From Prorocentrum cordatum (taxonomy: Eukaryota; Sar; Dinophyceae; Prorocentrales; Prorocentraceae): DNA of 54,899 nt. Shown in pieces: positions 9,746 through 20,615 of this stretch; position 1 is the stretch's first letter, and every line of letters begins with the position of its first letter. The stretch covers positions 1 to 54,899 of the forward strand of contig CAUYUJ010004533.1 of assembly GCA_963575745.1 (NCBI GenBank), given 5' to 3'. Made by a program: the position numbers and the translations under genes. Below the pieces are notes generated by a model. It had not been told where the DNA came from. It searched no databases and saw only the letters and a program-made list of their open reading frames with translations.

Positions 9746-12040
9746 CTTTCGAGAGCGTGCGTGTCGACCAGGAAGCTGCGGGCACGGCAGAGGTCCACGA
9801 GCACCGGAAGCAACCAGTTTTGCATCCCACGAGGTGCAAGAGAAGCCCAGCGATCGGTCGCCATGTAGCCAGGCAACAGGACCACGCGTGCTCCTCCGCC
9901 GTTGCGCGCGTGTTGGCGGAACCAGTGAAATAGAAACGCTTTGCGACGCGATCGCGCCCGCGCCGTTCCCAGATGAGGTGCGGGCACCAGCGAGCCGTGC
10001 GGAGAGAGGGGCGCGAGACGCAAGGGCTGCGAGCCGTGGGCGCGCACCCTGTAGGCCCAGGAAGGCGAGGAGGCAGGCAGGGGAAGGAGAAGTGGGCGCA
10101 CGGGGGCGGGGGCACGACCACTCAAGCGGCCAGGCGCGCAGCCGGCCGGGTGGCCACGAGCGCGAGCGCAGAGGGCGCCAGAGGGGGGGAGGGGAGGCAA
10201 GAGGGGGGCGGAGAAGCAGGAGGGGAAGGACGGCTGCCAGCCGCCCGCGGGGCAGGCAGGCGCAGGGGGCAGGGGGAACGCGAAGGGGGTGTGGAGGCAG
10301 AGGCCACGAGCGACGAGCGCGTCCGCGTCCGAGGCGTGATCCCATGGGCGTAGGTTCCGCGCGCGCGGGGCGTCCGCGCAGAGCCGCCGCCCGGTGTCCA
10401 TGGACTCGCGGCCGAGAGGTCCCGACCGAGAGGTCGTGGGTGCGGTTAGCTTCCCCGCGGGTAGGGGCGGCAGCAGCAGGAGGGGGGGCCGTAGGTGCAA
10501 CCGCCTGGGCGCCAGCTAAGGAGCTGCAGCCAACAGCTGGGGAAACCACAAGGTAACGATACCGCTACTCCCCGGACCTCTCCCAGGGCGGATTGTGACC
10601 AGGATTTCGAGGCGAATCCAGCGGTGGCGATCCGGGCCTCCCAGGAGGCCCCCCCCCAAAGGGGAAAACAGAGGAAGGTAGCAGTATGGGCACCTATTCT
10701 TCCTCGGAAGAGCAGGGCGGAGCGCCGCACCAGGGGCACCCGAAGTGGCGGCAGAGACGCAGGCCTGCTCCTCCGACACCGCGGCTTGAAGGCACGCACG
10801 GGCGCAGAGCTCACGGGCCACGAAGAAGCAAGACAGGCCGGGCACTGCCAAATTGTGCTCCAGCGGCCGAGCGACGTCACTGCGGCGGAAGCTAGAAAGC
10901 GGGCCACGCTCAACGCCAACTCCACCTGACGTTGCGGATGGGAGGACTCCGCAGGGCGAGTCGCGTGCAGAAAGAGGAGGCCGATGGCTGCGCTGGGCGA
11001 GCTGGGCCAAACAACAGCAGGCGCGCACCCTGCAAGGAAAGACAGACGAGCGGGCGAAGAAAGAGCGCCGAGCAAGCCAGGCCCAGACTGTAGCGGGCGG
11101 GTGCAAGGCCAGGAACGCACGCCAAGGGGTGGTGAATGATGCTACTGTCTAAGTCACGGCACGCTTGCGATTTTGTTCGCCAAGCAGGGCCGCCACTACA
11201 CAGAGGCCGCGCCGCGGTGAAGGCGGCCGCCAGGAGGCCACTAGGGAAAACAAAACAAACAGAAAATGCCCAAGCAAAACACCCGAATAGCATCAACAAA
11301 AAAATATGCGGAGTCGGGAAACAGGAGGCCGGCGAATAAAAACACGCATTGCTACGTATCCATAGGAATTCCTATAAGAAAAATACAACCAGGACTAGGC
11401 TGAGAGCACGACCATGTGCACCTTGGTGTATTTTGTACCAGGGGTCGTGGCCGTCCAAGCCAAACATGTAGCAGGCATTCAGGCGAGAGTACGATTCCAG
11501 AGTAAATTGTGAGGAAATCGGCTGCCAGACTGGGCGCTCTGGCAGTCCGTCCCCCGCGTGGGACTATTACGTTTTTTATGTCGTCTCGGCGACGCAGCGA
11601 AATTATATCAGATGACAAAAACCATCGTGCGAACTGCAGCAGCCGTGTAGGCCAGGGAGGTTGGGGCGTATCCTGCGCCACCCAGTCGGCGTGCCGCTAC
11701 AGGATGACGGGTCCAATGGTGAACGCAGAAGAGCAACCCGAATCGGCCAGGGAACTGGAAGAGCAAATATACACAAACACGCACGTTTTCCGACATGCGC
11801 GGACAGTGTTGCGTGACCGATGCCGAAACGCGCGGAGTGCTCGGGCAAGCTCCGCGGGCGGCTGCCAACTGTGGCAGAAGTGGTTGGCGAAGGGAGGCGG
11901 GAAAACGGGCGGAGCGGGCGGGGGAGGTTCATCTGGGGACAGGACACACACACACACTTTTTCGTCGGCGGCAAAGCAGGAATTGGCTGCACCACCGCTG
12001 GAGCTAAAAGGGGGCACCGAAAAGCGAAATGGTCAGGACA
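9746..12040. other. No recognised gene; purine-rich, T-poor plus strand
   Basis: This stretch has long open frames on the minus strand, but they have no domain, are Pro/Ala/Leu/Ser-rich and overlap each other in several frames. The cause is a shortage of A on the minus strand, which removes all three stop codons. It could be upstream or intronic sequence of the kinase gene. Only 11340-11800 has ordinary base composition, and nothing can be assigned there. Confidence 0.6.
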
Positions 12041-12262
<222 letters not shown>

Positions 12263-12429
12263 ATTTCTCCTCCGGCGCGCCGATTGGGTGCAAACGGCGG
12301 TAATAGTCCACCAAGACGGGAGGCGCTCACAGAGGACGCACACACACACACACACTTTTGCGCCGGCGGCTGGGCAGAGGTCGACTGCTCTGGCGGAATG
12401 GCAACAGGGGACACGCTGTACGCAAATTA

Positions 12430-13800
12430 AAACCGCAATTCACGGGAAGAGAAGGGGGAACCCCGGCGCGACGGGGGGAGAGGCAGCACTCAGAGCTGCC
12501 GGCGGCGGCAATGGACCGCGCCAGGGGGGGGGGAGCAGCGCCGGCACAGGCTGTACTGAACTGCGCTGAACTGAATCTGGGGGGGGCAGCCAGGAGCTGC
12601 AGCTGGCGGCGAAGAGAAAACGAAGCGGATCCCAACCCTGGCCCGAGCACAGCCCAGGGAAAGGCTGGAGCACCGAGACCAGCGGGCCTGCGAGATGAGT
12701 GCAAGGAGAGAGGAGGCCAAGCGGGCCAACCTCAGCAGCAGGCGCTGAGCAGCGGGCACGAGGGGGCTGGCGCGGGGCGGCACAGAGCGCGAGGTGGCGG
12801 AAGCAGAAGGCGAGAAGCCCGGAGTCGGGCAGAGAGAGGCACCAGAGGGGGCGGCGCCCAACCCAGCGGACCGAGGCCTGGCCCAGAGAGAAAGCCAAGC
12901 GCCGAGACCCGTGGGTCTGCGAAGCGCAGCCGTGGGGGCGACGGCCGGGGAGGCACCGCCCAGGCAGAGCGGACCGAAGCGGCGGGGGGGAACCCCGACA
13001 TCGACAACGGCGGGGAGCGCCGAGACCAGGCGAGAAAAGGCGGCCCAGGGGTGCGGGGCGGCAAGGGGGGCGGGGCGCCGCCTAGCGGGGCAGCGGCGGG
13101 CCCTGGCGGGAGAGGGAGAGCGCCGAGCCTGGACGCCAGCCGGCGGCGGGCAGGAGGGCCGCGCCCAACGGAGGGCGGCAAGCCAAAAGCGAGCGGATGA
13201 ACCCAGAGGCAGGGGGCCAAGTGAGCAGCAGCCGACGCGAGCGAAGTGACATGGAAGCGACAGCGGCCAGACACCCGTAGCCGGTGCTGGAGGTGGCCAG
13301 AAAACCAAAATAGAGAAAGGGGAGGGGGGAGGGGCGGGGGGGGGGGGGGGGGGGCGAACGCCGCTCGGCCGGCGAAGCACGGCAAGGGCCGAGGGGCGCG
13401 GCGGGCAGGGCCCGGACAAAACCTGCTGAAGACCAACGCCCCAAGATGCAGGGGGCGACGGCAGAGCAGGACACCCCAGGGCAGGCTGGATGGGCGGCGC
13501 GCAGGTCACGAGCGGGCGGCAGGACCAGCCAGCACTGACGGGGCCAACCCGCGCCGCGCGCTGGCCCAGGCGCGGGCGAGCCCCGCGCATGAGCGCGAGA
13601 AGAAGGCAAACCCCGAGCGTGGGAAGCTCGCGGGGGGGCGCCGAAATGGCGCGCCATAGGGGGCAGCCGCGAGTGCAAGGAGGAATGGCAGTGGGCAGGC
13701 CCCGAGCAACGGTTGGGGGCCCGCGGGGGGGGGGGCACCGGATAGGTGCGCGACGCGAGAAGCCACGAGGGCAGGGAGGGGAGGGCAGCGGCTAGAGAGG
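12430..13800. other. Extreme T-depleted region on the plus strand, no recognised gene
   Basis: Many 60-base stretches here contain only one to four T, for example 12961-13020 and 13021-13080 with one each, while A and G are common. The minus strand is correspondingly C/T-rich and nearly lacks A. Long minus-strand open frames (366 and 269 codons) result from this and show Pro/Ala/Arg-rich low-complexity sequence without a domain. A run of about 18 G lies near 13337-13354. Confidence 0.75.
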
Positions 13801-13887
13801 CTACTTCCAGGGCGGGGGCGTCGCGCTCAGTACAGGGCGCGGTCGTAGGGTGGCTGCTGGAAGCAACCGGCGGTGGCCGCTGGAAGC

Positions 13888-14574
13888 TCACGCGCGCTGG
13901 CGGGAAGGGTCGATACTAGGCCGCGAGGGGTCCGCTGACCGCTTCCCTTCCCCGTAGGGCTGGGCATCCTTCCATTTGCCTTTCGCGAGGTCAGATCTCT
14001 GCCTCCGCCTGTCGACGCGTGTGCCTTTCTTCCAGAAGAGCCTGCGCGCGTCGCAGTTGACCTCGCCGAGGTCCCTACAGAAGCCTCGGCAGATACAGGG
14101 CTGCGACGCGCGGGTCTTTGGCGAAGCGGGGCCCGGACCCCTGATCACAAACAGCGTTCCACCCAATGGTGAGCACGAGGCCACATTCTTTATTGAGGCG
14201 GTTCTCCAGTCCTCCCCTGCGTTGTCTCGGTGGTTCCAGGTAGGGGCCCAAGTGACCCGGGGCCTCGGCTCGTCGTGGAGTCCGTCATCCCTGTCCGACT
14301 GAGGCGTGGGAAGCGCGAAGGGGGGGCGCGCGACGCGGCGCCGCCTCCCGTCTCCAGGGCGGGGCGGTCTCCGCCGAGCCTCGGCCGCGCCACCTTTGGG
14401 GCGCCAGGGCTGCGCTGTTCGCTGGTCCTGGGGGTTAGCGCACTGGCTCATCCTCCGCGGTCGGCGACGCGCTGAAATCTGGCTGCGCTGGCGGCGGGGG
14501 CTCAGCTCCGCGTCGCCAGGGCTGCGCCTTCTCCCGAAAAGCCCGCTGGCAGGATCACGGGGGAGCACCTCCAC
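13888..14574 (-). other. Possible coding exon, Cys/Arg/Lys-rich product, not recognised
   Basis: A 228-codon frame whose second half has protein-like composition, including IKNVASCSPLGGTLFVIRG and CICRGFCRDLGEVNC, followed by a basic stretch. The first half is Arg/Pro-rich and may not be coding. It lies directly downstream of the interrupted minus-strand frame at 14802-16848, in a different frame, and could be its 3' exon or an older part of the same decayed gene. I do not recognise a domain, and no function is proposed. Confidence 0.3.
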
Positions 14575-14801
14575 GCCAGTCGAAGGGGGATTTGCGGGAG
14601 GGCTCGCGAGGCGGAGCGGGAGCTGGAGCTCCTCCCCGCCCTGCCCCGCCGAGCCTCAGGGGAGACGTCAGACGAGTCAACGCGCCCGCCTTGCCACTGG
14701 CGCGGGCTGGTACAGTTCCACGCCCAGAGGACGCAGGGGGATTGGCCGCGGGCCCGCCGCTCCGCGCTTGGCCTGGGCGGCGCCGGGGGGAGGGGCGGCA
14801 G

Positions 14802-16848
14802 TCAGGATTGCTCCGCATGCGGGGAGCTGCCGCTGGGGCGTTGGGCTGCCGACCCCCCCTTGGGCGCTGAGTCTGAAGAGATGGCAGCAACTGCCCGCGG
14901 GGGGGCCTTGGGGGGGGCTGCCGTGCAGGTTGGCATCGTCTTACCAGCGGTTATACGGGAGTCCCGCACGCGCGGGTGCTGAAGCGACGTGATCCCCCCT
15001 GACTCCAGGTAGCCAAGCAAGACTTCCTGGCTGCGCCATGCAGGGTCTCGCTCCTTTCCGGACGCTCTGAGGTCGTGCTTGTTGCGGTATGCATCCCACT
15101 CGTCTAGCCCCGTGCGCGGGCTGGCGGAGGGCTGAGGGGTGGCGGGGGCATGGGAGATCTGCCAGTGCAGGTGGTTGACCAGGAGGGCCAGGGTGGCGCG
15201 CTCACCGCCCCATCGGACTCCCGTCGGGATCCCAGACGATGGGATGGAGTCGCCACGCATGGAGGCCAGGAGCTCCCGACAGCACGCCTCGGGCCAAGCT
15301 CTGGGGTCCGAGAGGGGGCCCATGCCTCTCTTGGGCTGGCGCAGCGCGGTGTCGGCGTTCCTCGTCGTTCATGTCCTCCAGCGCTCGTCGACGTCTAGGG
15401 AGACAGTTCGGACAAACGTCACCATGACGTGCGCGATGGTGTTGTCGGCACTCATGGGCGCTTGGTCGGGACTAATGTGCCTGGCCGCCTGCAGAGCGGC
15501 GATGGCCCTCGCCTTCAGGCGGGGGCATGTCGGGGGGTTATCACTTGGGAGGCCATCCAAGGAGGCTTGGGGGAGCGACGCGGGGTCGGCTGTAGGCTCC
15601 ACCCGTGGGCTGCCGCACGCCCCTTGTGCTGAGGTCGACCTGGTCTGCTGACGACGCGCGAGAGGGGGCTGCGGGAACCCTCGAGGCGGCCGCCAGATAG
15701 TTCTGCCCCGCCGCGCGGAGGCTTGCTGCGAGGCGCCGCGGCTGCCGGCGGTCGGGGGCATGCGCGAGGTTGCCCTGCGGTCGTCAAGGGAGCATGAAGT
15801 TTAGGATTCCGTGGCGGACCTGTTCCTTGGTGGGCCGACGTTGCCTGGCCCGTCTGCCCCCGGGGCGCGTGGCCGCCGCATGGCTGGCCAGGAGCGGGGA
15901 CGCTGCCGAGGGGAGGTGCGGCGGTCGGAGGTGCCCGCAGCCCTTGCGACTCGCTGGAGGTCCGCCTTCGGCGTGGTGGCCCAGGCCCCTAGTGGGTATG
16001 AGCTTGGGGAAAAGGATGGACTGCTGGACCGCCTGGGTGCTTGAGTGCTGGGCCCAGGAGGATGCATTCCCTCCTTTCCTCCGATTATCTCCTGAAGGAA
16101 CAGGTCACGACCGTCCCTGTCAAAGATGATCAGGACCTGGCTGGAACGGGCATCGCGCAGATTCATAATTCAGTCCTCGCAGAACCAGGTGGCGTCCCAC
16201 TGCATGTTGGCAAAGACTTGAGCGCGCTCACTGGGCATGGGAATGCCGCCATGTAGCTGCAGCTGCACTTCCTTCCCAGGACGGAAGATAAACGTGCTCC
16301 GAGGGGCGTCTCCGCATAGCCACTGCTTCATTGGAGCGTCCCCTGGGCAGCGATCGCACTGGCATTTCCAAAGGCCACGAGTGAGGTTCCTGCCGAATCT
16401 GTCGTCTATAGTGCGGAATACAGGGATGGTGGTGCGCGTGTGAGCGGGGTCATGCAAGCCCTTCGGGACCAGTAGGAGGTCTGCCAATGAGGTGGTACCC
16501 TGGACGGGTGATGCGGGCGGATCACCCGGCAGGGGGCCAGGGGGGCAGCGCAGGCCAGTTCGCTGCGGACCGAGGGTCACTAGGTGGGCTGGCACTTTGC
16601 CGTCATCTGGCGCACGAAGTCCATTAACTGACAGGTTGGTGTGCCAGCACCCGGCGCAGCGCCAGCGACAGTCAATCCCGCGGCCATGGAATTCCAGGCG
16701 GCTGGCGGCAACCGTGTCCCTGGCCGCATCGTCCACCCGTGTTCCTCCACTGCCCTTCTTTTTCTTGAAGGGGCCTCTCCCGCACTGGTCGCAGTAGATG
16801 CGGGGGCTGCTCGTGCCCAGCTCGAGGCGGTCGTCATCCAGGCCGATG
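14802..16848 (-). pseudogene. Unrecognised Cys-rich gene, one frame broken by in-frame stops (pseudogene or multi-exon)
   Basis: One minus-strand frame is protein-like over about 680 codons but is broken at 16170 (TGA), 15801 (TAA) and 15369 (TGA), ending at 14802 (TGA). The 5' part has paired cysteines in possible zinc-binding arrangements: YCDQCGRGP, then DCRWRCAGCWH, then WKCQCDRCPGDAP. After the first stop the same frame continues with SSQVLIIFDRDGRDLFLQEI, and after the third with GLDEWDAYRNKHDLRASGKE. Sequence this coherent in one frame argues for recent decay or for short introns carrying the stops. The 5' end at 16848 follows an acceptor (CGCCCCTCCCAG on the minus strand) preceded by a TG tract, so at least one upstream exon is expected. 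I do not recognise the family. Zinc binding is inferred from cysteine spacing only. Confidence 0.5.
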
Positions 16849-16903
16849 CTGGGAGGGGCGAGAACAGCCCCGGGCGGCACGCACGTAGGGGAGGGGGCGA
16901 CAC

Positions 16904-16924
16904 ACACACACACACACACACACT
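16904..16924. repeat. CA microsatellite in a probable intron
   Basis: CA tract (TG on the minus strand) just upstream of the splice acceptor of the unrecognised gene. Donor-like GTGAGTG sequences lie immediately beyond it at about 16925-16955, so a short TG-rich intron is plausible. Confidence 0.7.
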
Positions 16925-16955
16925 CACGCACTCACGCACACACTCACGCACGGCT

Positions 16956-17990
16956 CCCGGGCACTCTCTAAGACGACTCGAGCCGCGCCCTCGCTCAAGC
17001 AGCGCTCCGCGCAGTTGTGCGTCGCCGCGAGATCGATCGGCCGACGGCTGCGGGTGCGCAGCGCGGAGTCCTGCGAGGCGCGGTCGTCCCACCCTCCCGC
17101 CCAGGAAGGGTTTCAAAGGCGCCCGGCATCGTGAAATAGTCTCAGCGCCAGCCGTGCGTCGGTCGCGCCGACGGGGGGTCTGAACCGGAGGAGAACTGGA
17201 ACGCAAGCGCAGCGGGCAAGCGAAATTTATATCCTCTGCAATGTGCAAACTTCAAGCACACACACACAAGAACCTCATAATCCGCCGTATACGTCGCGCG
17301 CCAATACTGCTAGATTCAAGTTGCAAGCACCACTCGCGCGGCACGCCAATCCCAGGCAGCTTCCAGCCACTCCGACACACTCAGCATACACGCAGATCGA
17401 TTTGAACAGACACTCCCGCACGCGGCTACTGCCAACTATACCCCAAGGGCCCCGCGCTGACGAGGAGAGGGGGGGGGGCGGGCAGGGGGACCCTGCGCAA
17501 CATATTCACTTTTTGCATGTCTCCCCCCGCCCTCCATCACGATCGCAACCCGATGATGAAAACTGCAAACTTTCCAACCGATGCGAATGGGCCTCCACCA
17601 TGCCAGATCACGCCGATCAGAAAAAAGCACAGTGCGCGAGACTGGCAGCATTGAAAGGGGACTGCCTTACTCCAACTCGTTTTGCACTGCGGGGGGGGGC
17701 GACCCGGCTGTGGCTGCGCGGAGGGGTGGTCGGAGACCCGTGGGAAGAGCCGGCCTGCAAGACTGGCAACTGGGGCATGCGCTCAGTGTTAAGTCGGACC
17801 TGTCCTCCTTCAGGGTGGCTTTCGAGGAAAAATTCAAAACACCCGAAAAATGCACAAAAATCTCCGATAACTGGTTAACAATATTTCGGGTTCGCGCGCG
17901 CGGGGCGGCCCCTGGGGGTCCCCCGGCGAAAAGTACCCCGACCGCCGCCCGGGCGCAGCCGGGCCACCCTTTCAGAGATAGTTTTCCTCC
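16956..17990. other. No supported gene
   Basis: About 1 kb without a recognisable domain or array. Short open frames are present on both strands and none is convincing. Confidence 0.5.
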
Positions 17991-17994
17991 TGGG

Positions 17995-18375
17995 TGCGGT
18001 CTCTGAGGCCCCCCAGAGCGCGCCAAGAGGGTCCCAAGAGGCCTCCAAGACAGCCCAAAAGCGCTCCGAGTCACCGAACGAGCGGTCCAAGACGCCCAAG
18101 ATGGTCTTCATACGTCCCTCGAGGCCGCCGAGAAGCCCCAAGAGAGCCTCAAGAGGCTCTCCAAGAGGGCTCCAAACAAGCAAAATCGTCCCTTTCCCTA
18201 GGGAAAACGTACATGTGCCGCATGTACGACGTCTGGGGCTCACAGCGCCCAAACGTGCCCAAGAGGACCCCAAGATCGCCCCAAGATGGCCCAACAAGCC
18301 ACCAAGATAAGCCCAAGAGGGCCCCAAGACAGTCCCAGAGACCTCCAAGATGGCCTAAGACGCCTCCAAGGCGGC
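17995..18375. repeat. 11-bp-period CCAAGA array, diverged copy
   Basis: Diverged array of CAAGAKGSCCC-type units, interrupted at 18185-18245. It shares GCGGTCCAAGACGCCCAAGA with the copy at 22400-22975 (there CCGCTCCAAGACGCCCAAGA), so these two form a subfamily distinct from the copies near 5-6 kb. Confidence 0.75.
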
Positions 18376-18434
18376 TCTAAAAGCGAGCCCAGACGGGGCG
18401 CCTGCGGCGGAAAGCGCTCGACTCCACGCCCCAT

Positions 18435-18640
18435 GCATCGGCTGGCCCAGCGGTTCAACGGATAACACAGTGGACGAATGGCACTGCGGTGCGCTATCCC
18501 ATGATGGCTGAACGACGAACACGGCGCAGCAGTGAGTTGATTCAGGAGTGGCGCAGTGGCAGGTTCGCTGCTCTACCGGTGCAGCGTCAGGGCATCTCAT
18601 GACGATTGGAGGCTGGGGTTTGAGGCCGAAGCGCAACGTG
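18435..18640 (+). repeat. tRNA-like repeat with A-box and B-box motifs (possible SINE)
   Basis: TGGCGCAGTGG at 18549-18559 fits the tRNA A box. GGTTTGAGGCC at 18617-18627 fits the B box with one mismatch in the core. The spacing suits an internal RNA polymerase III promoter. A second A-box-like sequence, TGGCCCAGCGG, lies about 107 bp upstream at 18443. I could not fold a complete tRNA, so a tRNA-derived SINE or decayed tRNA is more likely than a functional tRNA gene. Confidence 0.35.
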
Positions 18641-18801
18641 AGGTCCCCCAGCCCGGAAATCGTTTCGTTTCGTTCGTGACGCGTGCGGGTTACGAAGCTG
18701 CGCGAATTCCTGCCCTGGTAAGGGCCAAGTGACACCATAATGCTGCGCCCCCCGTCTGGTCCATGGCCCCAGGTTGCCAGGTTCCCTTCTGGTTAAGCAT
18801 A

Positions 18802-18995
18802 GTTGTCCCGATGGTTGTCCCGATGGCCACGGCCCCTGGTGGCCTGATGGTGGTCCCGATGGTTCTCCCGATGCTTGTCTTGACAGTTGCTCCGATGGTT
18901 GTCCCGATGGTAGGGCCGATGGCAGTCCCGCTAGTTGTCCCGATGGATATTCCGAGGTTGTCCCGATGGTGGTCCCGATGGTTATCCCAGCGCGT
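18802..18995. repeat. 12-bp minisatellite, unit GTTGTCCCGATG
   Basis: About 16 imperfect units of GTTGTCCCGATG. Because 12 is a multiple of three, the frames give periodic peptides (Val-Val-Pro-Met on the plus strand, Gly-Thr-Thr-Ile on the minus strand). Confidence 0.85.
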
Positions 18996-19375
18996 GTCCA
19001 CTCGCAAGATGAATTGTGAGTCCACTCTGACAAATGGCAGATGATGGTATCCCCCCATCCCTCTCAACCTCCTTGTCACCCGAAGGGTGGTCTACGAGGT
19101 ACAGAAACTACGTCAGCCGAAGTACGGCCAGCACGACCGCTACGGCGCTCCTGCCAACCGACGCGATCGCTCGTGCAAAGCCGTGGCGATGCCACTGGTT
19201 GCACACCAAGACGAGCACCCTTCGGGTGATAAGGCGGTTGCGGGGTGGGGGGACAGAACCAACTGCTGGCAAATGCGATGGGTATGATGATGACGATGCT
19301 GGTGACGCGCCCTCGAGTTAGCGACGGCGCGTGATGATGATGTTGCGCTGCGATGGAATGTCACGATCGTCCCCG

Positions 19376-19640
19376 CTTTCGATCTCATTGATCGATCCAC
19401 TATCGACCTCGCGACCAGTCTTAGTACCAATGGATTCAGCGACCGATCCCACTATTAATCTCACGACCGATCTCACCATGGACTCCTCGATCGATCTCAC
19501 TATCGATCTCACGATCGATCTCACAACCAACGTCACAATCGCCCTAACTATCGATCTCACTTTGGATCTCACTATCCATCCAGTCCTAGTGATCACATTT
19601 TCGATCTCACTGTCGACTTCACTATCGATACCAAGGCGGG
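19376..19640. repeat. 12-bp minisatellite, unit ATCGATCTCACT
   Basis: About 20 imperfect units of ATCGATCTCACT, with ACGATC and ACCAACGTC variants. It lies 380 bp beyond another 12-bp array of different sequence. Confidence 0.85.
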
Positions 19641-20157
19641 ACACCCCCGGCCACCGCCCGCCCAACGCCAGCGGAACACCGAAGGGACACCAACGGGGCA
19701 CCAACTGGACACCACAGGACACCACGGCGGGATACCCCGGGCCACCGCACGCCCACAGGGGGCGGATGGGCCGTCGGGGTCAGTCCTCTCGCGCGCCCAT
19801 GCAGCTTCGCCTCGCCCGCACGCACGACACGAACACGAAACCGGCACCGACTTCCCCGTGGGGGCTCTCCGTTCCGCTGCGATCTCACCCCCCAGCCTCC
19901 GATCCGAGAAATGACCATTTCAATCACGGTACTGCGAGCATCACAGATCTAAGGTCGATCACTCCACTCAGATCACCTAAGGCCCCTCCCCTCTCACCCA
20001 GACTTGCTTGGCAGCAGCCCCCCGCCAGTCTCGAGAGCCCGAAGCCCGGAAGAGGCTGCTGGGGGGCAGCGCCAACCCCCTCTGCGTCGAGAACCCGGGT
20101 GCGAGGGAGCGCGCCAGAAGGATCGCGACCGACATCCCTGCGCGGCACGCCTCCTCC
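19641..20157. other. No supported gene
   Basis: Pro/Ala/Arg-rich open frames on both strands without a domain. 19650-19760 has a short GACACC/GGGCACC-type imperfect repeat. Confidence 0.5.
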
Positions 20158-20280
20158 TTCTCCTCCTCCTCCTCCTCCTCCTCCTCCTCCTCCTCTTCCT
20201 CTTCCTCTTCCTCTTCCTCTTCCTCTTCCTCCTCCTCCTCCTCCTCCTCCTCCTCCTCCTCCTCTTCCTCCTCCTCCTCG
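20158..20280. repeat. TCC/TTCCTC microsatellite
   Basis: TCC array with a central TTCCTC hexamer block. It creates poly-Ser, poly-Leu and poly-Glu open frames. Confidence 0.9.
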
Positions 20281-20437
20281 ATCGCTGACGCGCTGAGGCG
20301 AGAGCGGAAGCAGGACACCCGCACGCCCAGCTCGGCACCAGGCTCTGCTGGCCACCCCGGGCCGAGGGCCCCGACGCGACTCCGCAATGCCACTTCCCCA
20401 GCCTCCAGCAGCACAAACGAGATACCCAGATAGCTCG

Positions 20438-20615
20438 GGTTCGTGTCGTGTCGACCCCGGCGTTGACTCCTGACACCGCGGGGATCGTTCAACCTGGAAC
20501 GATCGGTCGTTTTCGAAACGTCACATCGTTCAACACCGACCGACTCTGGGTCGCCAGCGGCGTTCAACGTTGAACGCCGGCAGCGGGGTCGCCGCTGGTC
20601 GACACGACGCGAACC
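20438..20615. mobile_element. Foldback element, 178 bp
   Basis: Terminal arms 20438-20456 (GGTTCGTGTCGTGTCGACC) and 20597-20615 are inverted repeats with one mismatch in 19. Inside, near 20558-20580, is a perfect 22-bp palindrome centred on TTCAACGTTGAA. There is no coding capacity. It resembles a MITE. No target-site duplication is obvious. Confidence 0.6.

Noticed and set aside
12490-13590. A 366-codon minus-strand frame
   Set aside because: It is low-complexity Pro/Ala/Ser/Arg sequence in a region nearly without A on that strand, where stops cannot occur. Overlapping frames are equally open.
16170-16172. In-frame TGA as a selenocysteine codon
   Set aside because: The context has no catalytic motif of a known selenoprotein, and other stops (including TAA) interrupt the same frame further on.
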